The notes beneath the pieces were generated by a model. That model made no database searches. It was not told the origin of the DNA and worked only from the letters and a program-made list of their open reading frames with translations. Positions 37,601 through 47,951 of a stretch of DNA of 64,000 nucleotides are shown here, one piece after another. Source of the stretch: Branchiostoma floridae (lineage: Eukaryota > Chordata > Leptocardii > Amphioxiformes > Branchiostomatidae). A program made the position numbers and the translations under genes. The stretch lies in the NCBI RefSeq assembly GCF_000003815.2, contig NC_049979.1:25508386-25572385 (forward strand), in the 5' to 3' direction. The first letter of the stretch is position 1. Every line of letters begins with the position of its first letter.

Positions 37601-40600
37601 AAGGCGGTCCACATCCCACGCGATTTGCCGGAGTATACGCTGGCGTGTGCCGCCATGCCATTTCCATAAGAAAACATCTTCAGCAACCTGGACACAACCA
37701 CAGTAGCTCTGCATTCCTCTAATCTGTTTCTCATGACCCAACTTTTCTCTCAAACTTTTGGCTCAAAGTAGACTAAAGTTCTGCAAACTTTTTCAGACAG
37801 CAGACACTCTCTGATTTGGGGGCTAAATTCTGAAGAAAAGCGAGTATGGACACCCGTGTGGTGGAGCATCACCCTGGGTGCCTCTGTCCGCCATTACGGG
37901 ATCAGCGCCCGTGCCACTATTCAAGCCACGTTCGCCACATCCAAAAGCAAACATCACTGCCAAAGTCACTCTAGCTTATACCTTTTCTCACTAAATTCAA
38001 AGGGAGTTCTTTCAACTGGTGAAGGGGTGCAAAAGCCAAGGCCAGGGTCAGGACCAATGTTGAATCCAAGAAGAAAGGCATGTAGACAATGCGCACTTGG
38101 TCTGTGTGCGCAACGCCGCCATTACAATTCAGGGACATTCATGAGATCCATATTGCTGTTATGCTTCCGAGCGAATTCAGCCATCTATGACCGGTCATAG
38201 CGAGGGATCTTTCCGTGCAGAGACAATGGCATAATCCTCGTTGTCGCCTCTAATTTTGCACGTCAGACTTGCTAAGGATGTGTCTTCTTGACAACCCTTC
38301 TAATAACGCACCCCTTCTAATCAATAATTATTTCTTGGCCGAGTTTTGCGGAGCTTGTGTGTGATTCTGTGTTTCTGACCTCCATACTGACCACCATAAA
38401 AGAAATCTGCAAAATTTCTCTTTTTTGTCTTCTATTTCTCAGCGCTTGAAATTCAGCCAGGAGGAAGGAATGGCCTTGAATTAGTGGTCAGACAAAGGAC
38501 CATCCTCTCACACCTGTCCTTTTGTGTAAGGTGGGCAAGGACTGTCCATCTTTCACACAAATCAAATTACCTACTCCAATCAGCACTGAGGCAGGTGGTC
38601 GTAGAGGCCATTATCAGGAAACAAAAGCAGAGCCCGTGCCTGGCCATATAGATTGAAGGTCTCTCTTCACATCCTGTAAACATGTCTACAGCCAGGCTTT
38701 GACCCTGGCATGTTTACACAAGGGGATGGCGTCTCTGTCTCTTTTGCGCCAGCGAGGTCAGCATCCAATCTAATCGCCCGCTTCTCTCATTACGGCAGAG
38801 GGGCCTGAATAATTCTGCCTGCACACCTGGCTTTTCCAGCTCGACATGCCACACATAAACCACTTTACTTCCATTTACCCTCCTGTGCTAAGCCTGGCTA
38901 AGAGTGCCGGGTTTTTGGTTGCCGAGGCTGTTGCCGCTGTAAACAATGTGGACTGCACAAGGGTGGCTTACCATTGGCTTTGAAATGGACCATAAGAATG
39001 GTCTATCAGATGACAAGTTCAACACCCTTGTCTTTTCCCATGACCCCCTTTGCATGGTCAGCCCTGTGTTTTGAGGCTTTCAACTTCACCACCCTGGTCT
39101 AAGGAAACCCTTGGCACCATTATGTCTTTTCAACCCCCACAGAGGCTTTGTGCATCCCACCTCCAGAAGAATGAGAGAGGCCACAAAGGTGCCTGGTGTC
39201 TTTTGAGTGGCACCCAGTTTAGTCTTCAACAAAATACAGGCCCCTCCTGGCATTGAACCTGAACCACATTCTTGGCATTGTTCTGTCTCAATTTAGACTA
39301 AGGAACGCCCACAGGGCTGACCTTTGCAGCCACCAGACACCGGCCTGGCCCCCCTGTCCAATAACCGCTGGCCAGCCCGGGCGGCAGGAGCGGCGGACTG
39401 GACACGGCACATCCGGAGTGGTGTGCAGTGTTTGGCTACGTGATCGTAGTTCGCCCACGCTGAGCTCCAGCCAGGGTGAACTTGGGGCGAAACCTGAGAA
39501 TGCATGCAAGCTGCAGAAATAGGTGTTTGTCTCAAGTGCAGGGGCAGGGACCAGGGCTAAGCCGGCCCCGGCGGCCCATATATAGCAGAGTCACGTAGCT
39601 CCTCGGACCGGCGGCTTTCCTTCCCGCCGGTCCGAGCCGCCGTTTCCAGACACATGACTCGGACAGAGTTGCGCTCCAGTATGAGGGGTCACCAGGAAAG
39701 CATTTCTTACCCAGACATTTGTGTCCCATCAACAACCACGGGCGCCTGGCCCGCGACTACGTCCGCACAGTCGCGGCGCCCGCGCCCACCACACTTCGGA
39801 CCGCTCCCGCGCCGTGTCGTCAAGGTGCGGCGGCCCCTTTGACGTATCTTCCATTATCACAGGTGCTCTTTACAAAGGGCAGTGGTCGTCTACGTGCTCC
39901 TTTGTTCTAGCCTCAGGACAAAGTGACAGACACCTTCTCATATTATATATGTCTGTCTGACCTTCTAGGTACCAGTGTTGTACACAAAATAATCAAGACA
40001 TAATTACATTGGCAAAGCAACCCCAGATATAAGCACAATAAGGCCCTCTTATCAAAAGGTTACTGGTTACAGAAGGACCCTAGCCTTGGATTTGGGGTGC
40101 TATGGTTACAACCAAGCTTGAGGGAGACCTGACTCCACATCTGCACACCCGCAGTCACAACAAACTGGCCAGACTTATGTCCAAAAAGTCAACATGGCGG
40201 GGAACGTAAGGTGTGCACCAAAAATATGCTGCTTTATGCTGTGTGTGACTGTGTGTACATGCACACATGGGTACCACCACCATTTAAAGGTGTTACAAGA
40301 AAGCACCTTTACATGCATATAGTTTTGGAAACTACTTTGGGCGACCTATATCTTGACTTGGACCACACCTGTACACTGCAAACGGATTGAAAATAGCCCG
40401 GGTTTTGTCCGTCTGTGAGGCCCATCCCTTTGTTTGTGGCCCTACCCCAAGGTCGGCATTAATTCCAGGCCAACTAGTAAGACTGCAGGTCACGTACTAC
40501 TGAAGCCTGCAGAATTCAAGCTTGACCTTGTCACAGCAAGGTCAAATCCTGGACACTTTTCTCCATTTGTTATTGTCAGCGCTCATTTTCAATTCCTTTC

Positions 40601-42126
40601 TGCTATTTTGCTTGTTTACCTTTGAAATGTAACATTCTGATTCTTATCCCAGTGTGTCAGCCACGTTCCGAGCCGCCATCGTTGACCTTTGGTATACCGC
40701 GAGCACCTCCTAGGAAGCAAACCTCAAATGAGGTAGCCAAAATGGCGAAGCTAAAGAACGTCAGTGGCTAGACAATTTCTTACGTTCCGTTTTTAGCACC
40801 GGGAGCAGAAGAAATCGTACGTGACGCAGGTTTTTCGCGAAACATGACCGTTGCACCTGCGTGGCGGTCCGGCGTGGCGAAACTCTCGATCTAATTTTTG
40901 CTGCATTTTAGACCTACACTGTGGCTTGGATAAGAATTTTTTCCGTTTTTTTCTTTTTAACCCTAAAGACTGTCAAGATATGTGGCGGAATCCCGCTCAT
41001 GTCCAGTGTAGCCACAGTGATGTTCCGTCCACAATGGCAGCGCGAGCGGCTGAAAGGCCATTTTCCTTTCTTGAAAGGCAACCACGGAGGTCAAGACTCG
41101 CACAGAAAATTAAAACCTGAATGCCAAATATTCCCAAACCTCACTTTAGTTCTTATTTCTAAATATCTACAAAAAGTTTCCCGAAGATTTCGGCGCAACC
41201 CGTGCTCCGCAATGCGGCGGCAGTGTCCAACAAAGGTGAGCGCCTGGCTACGCCACCCGCGCCACGCCAGAAAAAACAACAAAAATTAGTGCCTGCTGTC
41301 TGAAAAGGTTCAAATAACTCCGTCTGAACCTGGCGGGTCACCTAAGAATACATAGCCTTAACCTTGGAGTCAACATTGTCCCGGCGAGAACAAAAGGACA
41401 AAATAGGCCAAAAATCCTCAAAATTTCCGACTGGACAGCGCCCATGCACAATTCAAGATGGCGTGAGGTGCACAATGGCCACGGATATCCTCGCCACTCA
41501 ATCTAATTGAACTACGTCTTCTGTTTCAGAAAGGACGTCAGGGCCACTGACCCCGTTGTGTACACAGCAAGGGATAGTTATACAATTTTGAAGACTATTG
41601 TACTGTTTCTAGGATATACACACACTGGGGCGACACACATTGTACTGGCAAAGTGGGCGCGAACGTGCCTGGATCTCAGAATCAAGTCCACGACTGTTTG
41701 GAATGCCCTCAGGGGTAAAAGATCACGGGCTGCTACAAACCCCTTTATCACCAGAGAAAAAAGGGACCAAAACAAGAGAAATTTCACTTTCAGGGGTCCT
41801 GCACCCTTAAGGGGGAGGAGCTGTGTTAAGGGTGCCCCCAGTGGTGGGGAGAGAAAGCAAGTCCAAGGGGTGACAGGCCGGACAAGGTGTGCTACAGCTC
41901 GGGCGGGCTGCACGTCAACACTGTCTCAATAGGCGACACGCCATCATGCCCACTACCATACCACTTGACCAACTGTCGTGGGGCCCTGTCCACACACTCT
42001 CCGCACAACCCAACATACACACCCGCACTCCAACTTCGCTCGCCGCCCCCCGCTAACAACGAAACTCAACTCACGTTCAAGTAGTCTCTTCCGAGGCTGC
42101 GGGTTGTCCTGCTTTCGACGAGACAT
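29459..42126 (-). CDS. BCL11: BCL11 zinc-finger transcription factor (whole gene, 3 coding exons)
   Basis: Spliced gene: join of 42126-42075, 36668-36408 and 31662-29459 on the minus strand. The lengths 52+261+2204 total 2517 nt, i.e. 838 codons plus TAA, open throughout. This is close to the roughly 835-residue long form of vertebrate BCL11A. Domain order (residues): NuRD-type motif MSRRKQ 1-6; C2HC finger ZF0 27-49; ZF1 114-135; ZF2 380-400; ZF3 408-428; ZF4 706-726; ZF5 734-754; ZF6 764-785. Family knowledge: BCL11 proteins are nuclear, mostly repressive factors. They recruit NuRD through the N-terminus, bind NR2F/COUP-TF receptors, and bind TGACCA-like DNA through ZF4-6. Both introns are phase 1 with GT-AG borders, as in vertebrate BCL11A. 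The acidic run that vertebrate BCL11A has between ZF3 and ZF4 is only weakly represented (Glu/Ser/His-rich stretch around 480-500, EEEE around 564-567). A single gene predating the vertebrate A/B split is the natural reading. I cannot assign it to A or B and did not attempt phylogeny. Confidence 0.96.
31663..36407 (-). other. BCL11: BCL11 intron 2
   Basis: This is a 4745-bp phase-1 intron between exons 2 and 3. Vertebrate BCL11A has an extra 102-bp (34-codon) in-frame exon at this position. I saw no open segment here recognisable as its homologue (the conserved LLHW-type sequence), but a short diverged exon could be missed by eye. Sequence at 32.5-35.4 kb is less AT-rich than the flanks and free of obvious transposons, so it is a reasonable place for enhancers. 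One YY1-like ATGGCGG lies at 33799-33805. Confidence 0.85.
36408..36668 (-). CDS. BCL11: BCL11 coding exon 2 (C2HC ZF0)
   Basis: The acceptor is a pyrimidine tract ending cctacag (AG at 36670-36669). The exon begins CC, completing Pro18, then [12 protein letters not shown]. It carries a C2HC finger with C27, C30, H45 and C49. In vertebrate BCL11A/B the matching finger (ZF0) drives self-association. Further on is the conserved GIQV patch ([12 protein letters not shown]). The donor is CAG|GTGACT (GT at 36407-36406). The last G joins AA of exon 3 to make Glu105, so the phase is 1. If intron 2 were retained, translation would stop two codons past the border (GD then TAG), giving a short ZF0-only protein of about 106 residues. 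Confidence 0.95.
36409..36667 (-). other. BCL11: BCL11 ZF0 / GIQV segment
   Basis: This sub-region is annotated because exon 2 alone encodes the oligomerisation finger. Spacing is C-x2-C-x14-H-x3-C, matching the vertebrate C2HC arrangement rather than a standard C2H2 finger. The terminal cysteine (C49) replaces the second histidine and follows the short HKKH stretch. Functional transfer from vertebrates is inference. Confidence 0.8.
39579..39636. promoter_or_regulatory. TATA box beside a perfect 13-bp GC-rich hairpin
   Basis: TATATA sits at 39579-39584 and reads as a TATA box on either strand. Next to it is a perfect inverted repeat: CTCGGACCGGCGG at 39602-39614 and its exact complement at 39624-39636, with a 9-nt pyrimidine-rich spacer. 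The surroundings (39.3-39.85 kb) are markedly GC- and CpG-rich. This lies inside BCL11 intron 1 and could be an alternative promoter. The stem is too short for an animal pre-miRNA. Confidence 0.4.
40522..40545. promoter_or_regulatory. Symmetric nuclear-receptor half-site pair
   Basis: TTGACCTTG (40522-40530), a 6-nt spacer, then CAAGGTCAA (40537-40545): a perfect inverted repeat of two extended AGGTCA half-sites pointing outward (everted arrangement, 10 nt between the hexamers). Orphan receptors of the NR2F, ERR and NR5A groups bind such half-sites. It lies in BCL11 intron 1. Confidence 0.4.
42075..42126 (-). CDS. BCL11: BCL11 coding exon 1 (NuRD-recruitment motif)
   Basis: The exon starts at ATG 42126-42124 and encodes [17 protein letters not shown] plus the first base of codon 18. 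It ends at a strong donor (C|GTGAGT, GT at 42074-42073). The start is chosen because MSRRK-Q is the conserved BCL11/SALL/FOG-type N-terminus that binds RBBP4/7 of NuRD and must sit at the extreme N-terminus. A purine (G) is at -3. The human BCL11A exon 1 coding part is one codon longer and ends in the same phase. The frame stays open upstream to another ATG at 42279, which would add 51 residues; those residues look like translated leader and resemble nothing in the family. Confidence 0.95.
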
Positions 42127-43320
42127 AGCTGCGACTGGGGCTTGGGGGTTAGATGGATATAACTTACAGATATTATGAACAAAGACCCAACATGTCCATA
42201 ATTGAAAAATATAAAGATGGCGGCCAGGAGGAATTGTGGGAGCGACCTCGACCCGTGATGCTTCACGGTCTTCCCTCAAGTTCTAGTTCAACGGTTCTCT
42301 TTTTTTTTAAATACTCCACGCGGCTAATTACTCAACATTGGCGCGTCGGTGATGAATGGATTTTACTTTTCTTCCATTCGCGCCAAGCTCCGTAATTGGA
42401 TTAAAATTTATATTTCGGCATCGATTCCGCGGGAGCCGGCGTATCCAAGGCGCGCTGGGACGCACTTCACTTTCGCTTTTTTGGCGGGAATTCGATGGCT
42501 GAGAGGGAGAATGGCCGTGGTGTCGTCTGTCCCAGGGTTGTAAAAAGTGGATCTAATCCGGCTCGCTCCGTCCCCTTTCACCACAATAATGCGCACGAGT
42601 CACGCTCGGAGGCTCTGAATGCCGGTATTATCGCGGGATGACAGTGGCGCGTAATGAGTGGACCGGAGCCGCGCGGCTCTCCGCAGCTCGACCGAGACAC
42701 GTGACCGTATGACCGTGCGCACCTGTCCCCCTGTGATTTCTGTGGGGAATTTTGTTTTTTTCGGACCGTGTCCCCGTGTCGTGCAAATGGGCTGTCAATC
42801 ACCGCCATCTTCCCGAACACGCGGAAATGGCAGCCATACACACGGGGGTGGGTCGCGCGACCTGGGTTGGCGGGGCGGAGGCCATGTTTATTCGGGATAC
42901 ATTTTTACCACGCTTGTACAAACTATGTAATAAAACATACACATAGCAACGCTCTAGTCCCGCCGTGTATATGTATATACATCGCTTGTGTCCAAGAGTA
43001 ATTGATTTTAATGATCTTCGCACATGACTGCTGTTGCTGACATTTATAATCTCTCCTTGACTGCTTCCAAGCATCACCTTCTTGTCAAAAATATATTTGA
43101 ACATAAAATTGCAGGTGGATGAGATGAATGGTGACAAAGCCTCAGGGGTAGAGGTGGTAGCGGAGGTGACAGCGCGACGGTCGCCATGCATACAAAACAG
43201 GGGGAATGACAGTGCGACAGTGGCGCTGCGTCTAAAGGTGGCACGGCGACAGTCGCGCTGCATACGTAACGACGCTGCTCAGCAGGTGGCTAAACCCACC
43301 TGACGCTGACAAACGTAAGG
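42127..43320 (-). promoter_or_regulatory. Candidate BCL11 promoter and 5' leader region
   Basis: CpG-rich sequence lies immediately upstream of the BCL11 ATG, contrasting with AT-rich DNA further out. Visible motifs are AAGATGGCGGC (YY1-type, ATGGCGG at 42217-42223), a perfect 14-bp palindrome GAGCCGCGCGGCTC at 42666-42679, an E-box CACGTG at 42698-42703, and CCGCCATCTT at 42802-42810. No convincing TATA box was found, so a CpG-type dispersed start is likely. The transcription start cannot be placed from sequence alone. Confidence 0.55.
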
Positions 43321-46300
43321 GGTACACCGTTCCTTCCCCCATCTTATACTGTATACTACATGACAAAGTGACAGTCCCTTCCCCAAGGGACAGTCGCCTA
43401 TACGTGTCTTCGTGTCGCATGATGCGCGACAATTTCACCAAAATTTCCCCATCTCGAGAGCAGAAAAAAAGACACTAGAAGTGCTCTTGAGGGACTCCTC
43501 GGGAACTTGTGCACAAAATTGTCGCGCGCTCTCTTGAGAAATCCCCGAGGCACAACTCCCCGCAATGACATAATTTTATCATTCCCGTCCCATCACAAGG
43601 TACCCTCTCACAGATAGCGGAAATATCATCACTCTTCCCCCTATCTCCACATTGCAAGCCGGGAATCGGAGAGTGTACTGTCACAGAGGCCAAAATCTGG
43701 CCATAATTTACATGAAGAGATGAAGATGTCTCGGATGCCAGGGTTGACACTGTCCATTCGAGCGTTTTTAATGGGCAGGTGCATTTGCGTGAGGCACCGG
43801 CCGCTCCAGGCATACTGAGGGGACACAAAACAACGTCGTTTCATTTTGCGCACGCAGCCGAGCATTCAGCCACGACGCTTTCGTTCCCGTACCGTGGACA
43901 TTAATCATTACAGATATTACATATTTTAAACCAATTCTCCTTAATGCTGATTAATTAGAGTGGCAATGTCTTTCCTTGTAAAAGGGGAACAGAGGCTGTG
44001 ATTAGCGGGGCTGGCCAGGACGCGCCTCCCCATCACGTTGGGAACTCCCCAACGATGCCTCCCCTTTCTTTTCCTTTTTTTTTCGATGTCACTTGGGAAA
44101 TTTCCAAATGTCGGGTATCTTTACTACTTGCCTTGACCCATGAGTCCTTCTTCCCCGACCTGGCTGCCGTAAATCACGCGATTCCCCCGCACCTTTAACC
44201 TATCCCGGACTTAGAGATCGCCCGCGAGCTTTATACCAAAACATGAGGGATAGCTAGTGGACTTCATTGCCGCACTTACCACACGATTTATTATTACCAA
44301 AGCGAAATAAACATACCTGGATAAAATGAGAAATACTATAACGAACATAAAAGGTGGTCAAATGACTTTCGTTTAAAAAGATAAAAGGCTTTGGTGTCAG
44401 ACATTAATGCGAAGATTGGAGTGGGGAAGGTGTTGTTGTTAATGCCCGGTCGGGGAATAATAAGCAAAGGTTGAAGGGGGAAAATGTCTCTTCACAAATG
44501 TCACGTTTTGTGAACGGTTGGTTGAGAAGGGTTCGCGACCCTTGAGACCGCGTTAACGAAGGCTGCGAGTTCTTAACGACCAGGACCTTTTGCCGATGCA
44601 ATTCCACCCGTACAGATGAGGTCTGAGAGAAATCTTGTTTTGGTCAAATTTTGAACGTGCCTAGGTGCTAACGGTGGATAATGGTGGCTGTGCCCAGGTC
44701 TGCTGGCAGGGGCAGTGGGGGCCATCACCGAATAGAAGCACGTAGCAGGTGACCCGGCGGTCACTCTGCCATCTGCGCCCGGTGATATCAAACCCCTGTA
44801 TGGGGACTGACAACGAGGGCCACTGCCATTGTGAAACCCTATCCGCCTTTCCTAAAGGCCCCAGCCGTCAAGTTCACCGAAAAAAAAGTTTTGTCCTATC
44901 TAAAGTCCGCCGTCGCAAAGCGGATATCCGGAATGCTCTGGACCAGAGATGTGTAGATATAGGTGATATAGAAACGGAGACCTCAGCCCCCAGGAATGTA
45001 TATCAAGCGCACATACACGTCTGTCCTATACAACCTTTCTGTCCTTAACTTTGCATGGCCGCCGGCAAGATCTTTGATGAATACCTGTGGAGACCATTAC
45101 CATTCAGTCGCCACTGGTCTACTGCCACAAAAGGGTTGGAGAGTGAGAGCTAGGGCGGCTTCAAGTGACTACTGTGAACTGTGGCAAAACGTTACAGAAT
45201 TCTTTTGGTGTGTGTGTGTGTGTTTTTTTTTACTTTCTGGTATAAAATGTACATTATGTCGAAGACCATGTCGTGAATTTACCACGTGGAAAAAAAAAGC
45301 TTCGTTACATGTCTGTGAGACAGAAACCTTTCTTTTAAACACGTCTTTTTCCTTTCTGGATGTGTATAAGACTGACACATCAAAACAAGTTCAGATGTCA
45401 GGTTGAACGGTTAGTGAGTGAGTCATGCTAGCTGCGCAAATAGAGTATGAGACATTTCCTTTGCTGACGGTCAGTCGAGGGGAAGAGAGCCGGCACTTCG
45501 GTCCGACGCCTTTCCTGACCAAAGCACCTCAAAACCACAGAGCCCACGCAAGGTTGTATACGTCACACGGTTGTTCTTGGAAATGTCATGGGATGCTTCC
45601 GAGTTCGGAGATTTTCCTGACGAAATCGTGACAGGAAACGGTTTGAGGAAGGGCTAGCTCGAGCCGGGTCAAAAGTTTAGTGTATTGTTGACAGCAGTGG
45701 ATGCGCATACTTCTTCATAACGTTTGTGATCTTCCGAACGTAAAAAGCCTTTTTCATTGTTTTACAACTGTCAAACATTCATCCTCAATTCATGATCCTA
45801 ACAAAACCGTCGAGCAGTCTCAAACGTTACTCAAGCAACTACAAAATGTTTGTTTCAGGGTAGATTATTCCATCAAAAAGAGCAGTTATGTTATAGGACA
45901 GGCTATTCGATACATGTTGCGACAAAAGATATCAAAAAAGCATGAAAAATTACAAAAATTCCATCAAGAGAGTAAACAACCGTGAATACAACATTTCAAG
46001 GTCGCAAATCTGTGAACATTGAATCTCTTTGTGGATCTTGTCAAATTCTCCTGAGACCACAGCAACGAAGAAGGGTTTTGCACGTCCAAGACAAATGGTA
46101 CTGGAATCAATTGGGCTTAAGATCTCTTCCCGTGAACTTTTCATGGCTTTACATGACTCGCTTGCCCAAGGAAAGACCGATCACAGATGCAATGGACGAA
46201 AATATCTAGGACCTCACAGATGACTTTTCTAGGAACATGACGACTGACCTCCCTTTTTTCTCCGAAAATTTCAGTCAGTCCAGACGAAGTCACGTCACGA

Positions 46301-47682
46301 TGGCCTTTGGTATTTGTTTAGACGTTCTCATGTCTTAAACATAATCTATAGCTACTACTTCCCTTTAATAAAAATGCGTTTTTGACACTTTGGCTTTACA
46401 GAGAACAAACCCCATATGTATGATTTTTGCAGATGATTTCAGGTAACCTTCAACCATTTTGCTCAAAGTTTATCATATCCACTTTATTGTATAAGACATA
46501 AACATACTCCGTTGTTTATATTGTTGGTACCTTGCGGATAATATCTGGACAAAAAGGTATGCGTAAAACGTCTTTTCTGCCAAAGAAAGAACTAAATTGG
46601 AGGAAGAATGGTCCACTCTCAGTGAGTTTCCTGTTTGGCGTATGGCCAGAGCTATCACATGCTTTTCATAGACTCCCCGTCTTGTGTGTTGTATTGTCCG
46701 CTAACGTCTGTAGATGAGTATGCTTCTCATTACCAGTTAGTCCGGAAAGAATTAAAGGCATTTGGAAACCTTCTCATTCATCTATAAAACTTTCTCATAC
46801 AACCTATACTGGTTTAGGGTAATGTTGGTAGTTTTAGCTTACAAAAACATCTTATTTTATGAGGAAAATAACAACACATTTCCTCGGGAAATTAGGATGT
46901 TTACTTATGTTCTTTTCAGTGTGGCTTTCTTTTTTCGGATTCAACAAAAAGTACTATACAACATGGTTCATTGCTATATGGCAACATGAGTGTGTAGGGA
47001 GGAAAGTTCTATATTGTTTGTTTGTTTATTTGTATTTATCCAGGGGTACATATCGCCTGGACGGCGTTTTTCAAATATGTCCGTGTTGGTGACCAAAAGC
47101 CCATTTGACTTCCTTGTCGTGAAGCACACAAAAATTCCCAAGAGTACAGATAGCTTTCTTATTTTAGTTACTTCATTCATTTCTTTCCTTCACGATTCAG
47201 ACCAAAACGGAAGACCATCCAGTGGTAGCATCAATGACTGGCCATCCTGGGTATTTTCTTTGGCCACTATTATATCTTTTAACCATCTTGGTAGTGCCAC
47301 ACACACTGTTCTCAGAAATTACAGACCATCTAACAAGGGATGTGGAAATGCATCAAAATAATATGAATGATGACTGTGAAGATGAAATAAGGACTACCCC
47401 CCCCCCCCCCCCACACACGCACAAAAACATGAACACACTCAAAAACACACCCAATTACAAACAGAAACTAAATAAAAAACAAACAAAACAAGAAAATGAA
47501 ATAAAATAAAAGGCAGATGTATTTCTACAAAGCATGGGCACATCCATCGTCGGGGAAAACATATTGTTTTGCTGCTGTGTTCTTTTTATTTCTTCTTCTT
47601 CTGTCAGGAACCAATCAGAGCTTAGACCTGTGTTGGCATATTGGCTGCATATTGTAAACTTGAATATTTTTTTCCCTACAAC
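43321..47682. other. Upstream non-coding DNA
   Basis: No exon recognised. A small perfect hairpin GTCCCTT-CCCC-AAGGGAC lies at 43374-43391, a GT/T run at about 45209-45230, and a C-run followed by (CA)n at about 47397-47418. Confidence 0.55.
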
Positions 47683-47825
47683 ACAATACTATGGGGGGAG
47701 CCTAATGGTATAGTATAATTATGTTAATGACCCGGTCCTAAAACCAAGTAGATGTAAGGTTATTTTTTGTTACTCGCAGACAATACTATATGGCAAGCCT
47801 AATTGTATAGTATGATATGCGAGTA
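47683..47825. repeat. Duplicated small hairpin
   Basis: ACAATACTAT-GG...GCCTAAT-GTATAGTAT occurs twice in direct orientation, at 47683-47716 and 47780-47813. Each copy can fold (ATACTAT with ATAGTAT). The second copy extends to a 55-bp hairpin, 47771-47825, with outer arms TACTCGCA / TGCGAGTA. Possible remains of a small fold-back element. Confidence 0.6.
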
Positions 47826-47951
47826 GCTTGACAAAATGCTTCAGGGAAAACACTCTGCATATTCGCGAAAATGTTGCCTTTCTAGATCTAGTTACATTTA
47901 GCGTTTGTCTTTAACCTCTTTGGAAGTGTCTGTTACGTAGGCGACATCTGA

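Larger units (their letters stand above)
36669..42074 (-). other. BCL11: BCL11 intron 1
   Basis: This is a 5406-bp phase-1 intron. It contains most of the YY1-like CCGCCAT/ATGGCGG motifs in the window, a GC-rich block at 39.3-39.9 kb with a TATA box and hairpin, and a symmetric pair of nuclear-receptor half-sites at 40522-40545. No coding sequence was recognised in it. The GC-rich block could host an alternative promoter, which is common for this gene family but not shown here. Confidence 0.85.

Noticed and set aside
39602-39636. pre-miRNA hairpin
   Set aside because: The stem is only 13 bp with a 9-nt loop; animal pre-miRNAs need roughly 22 bp or more and flanks here do not extend the pairing.
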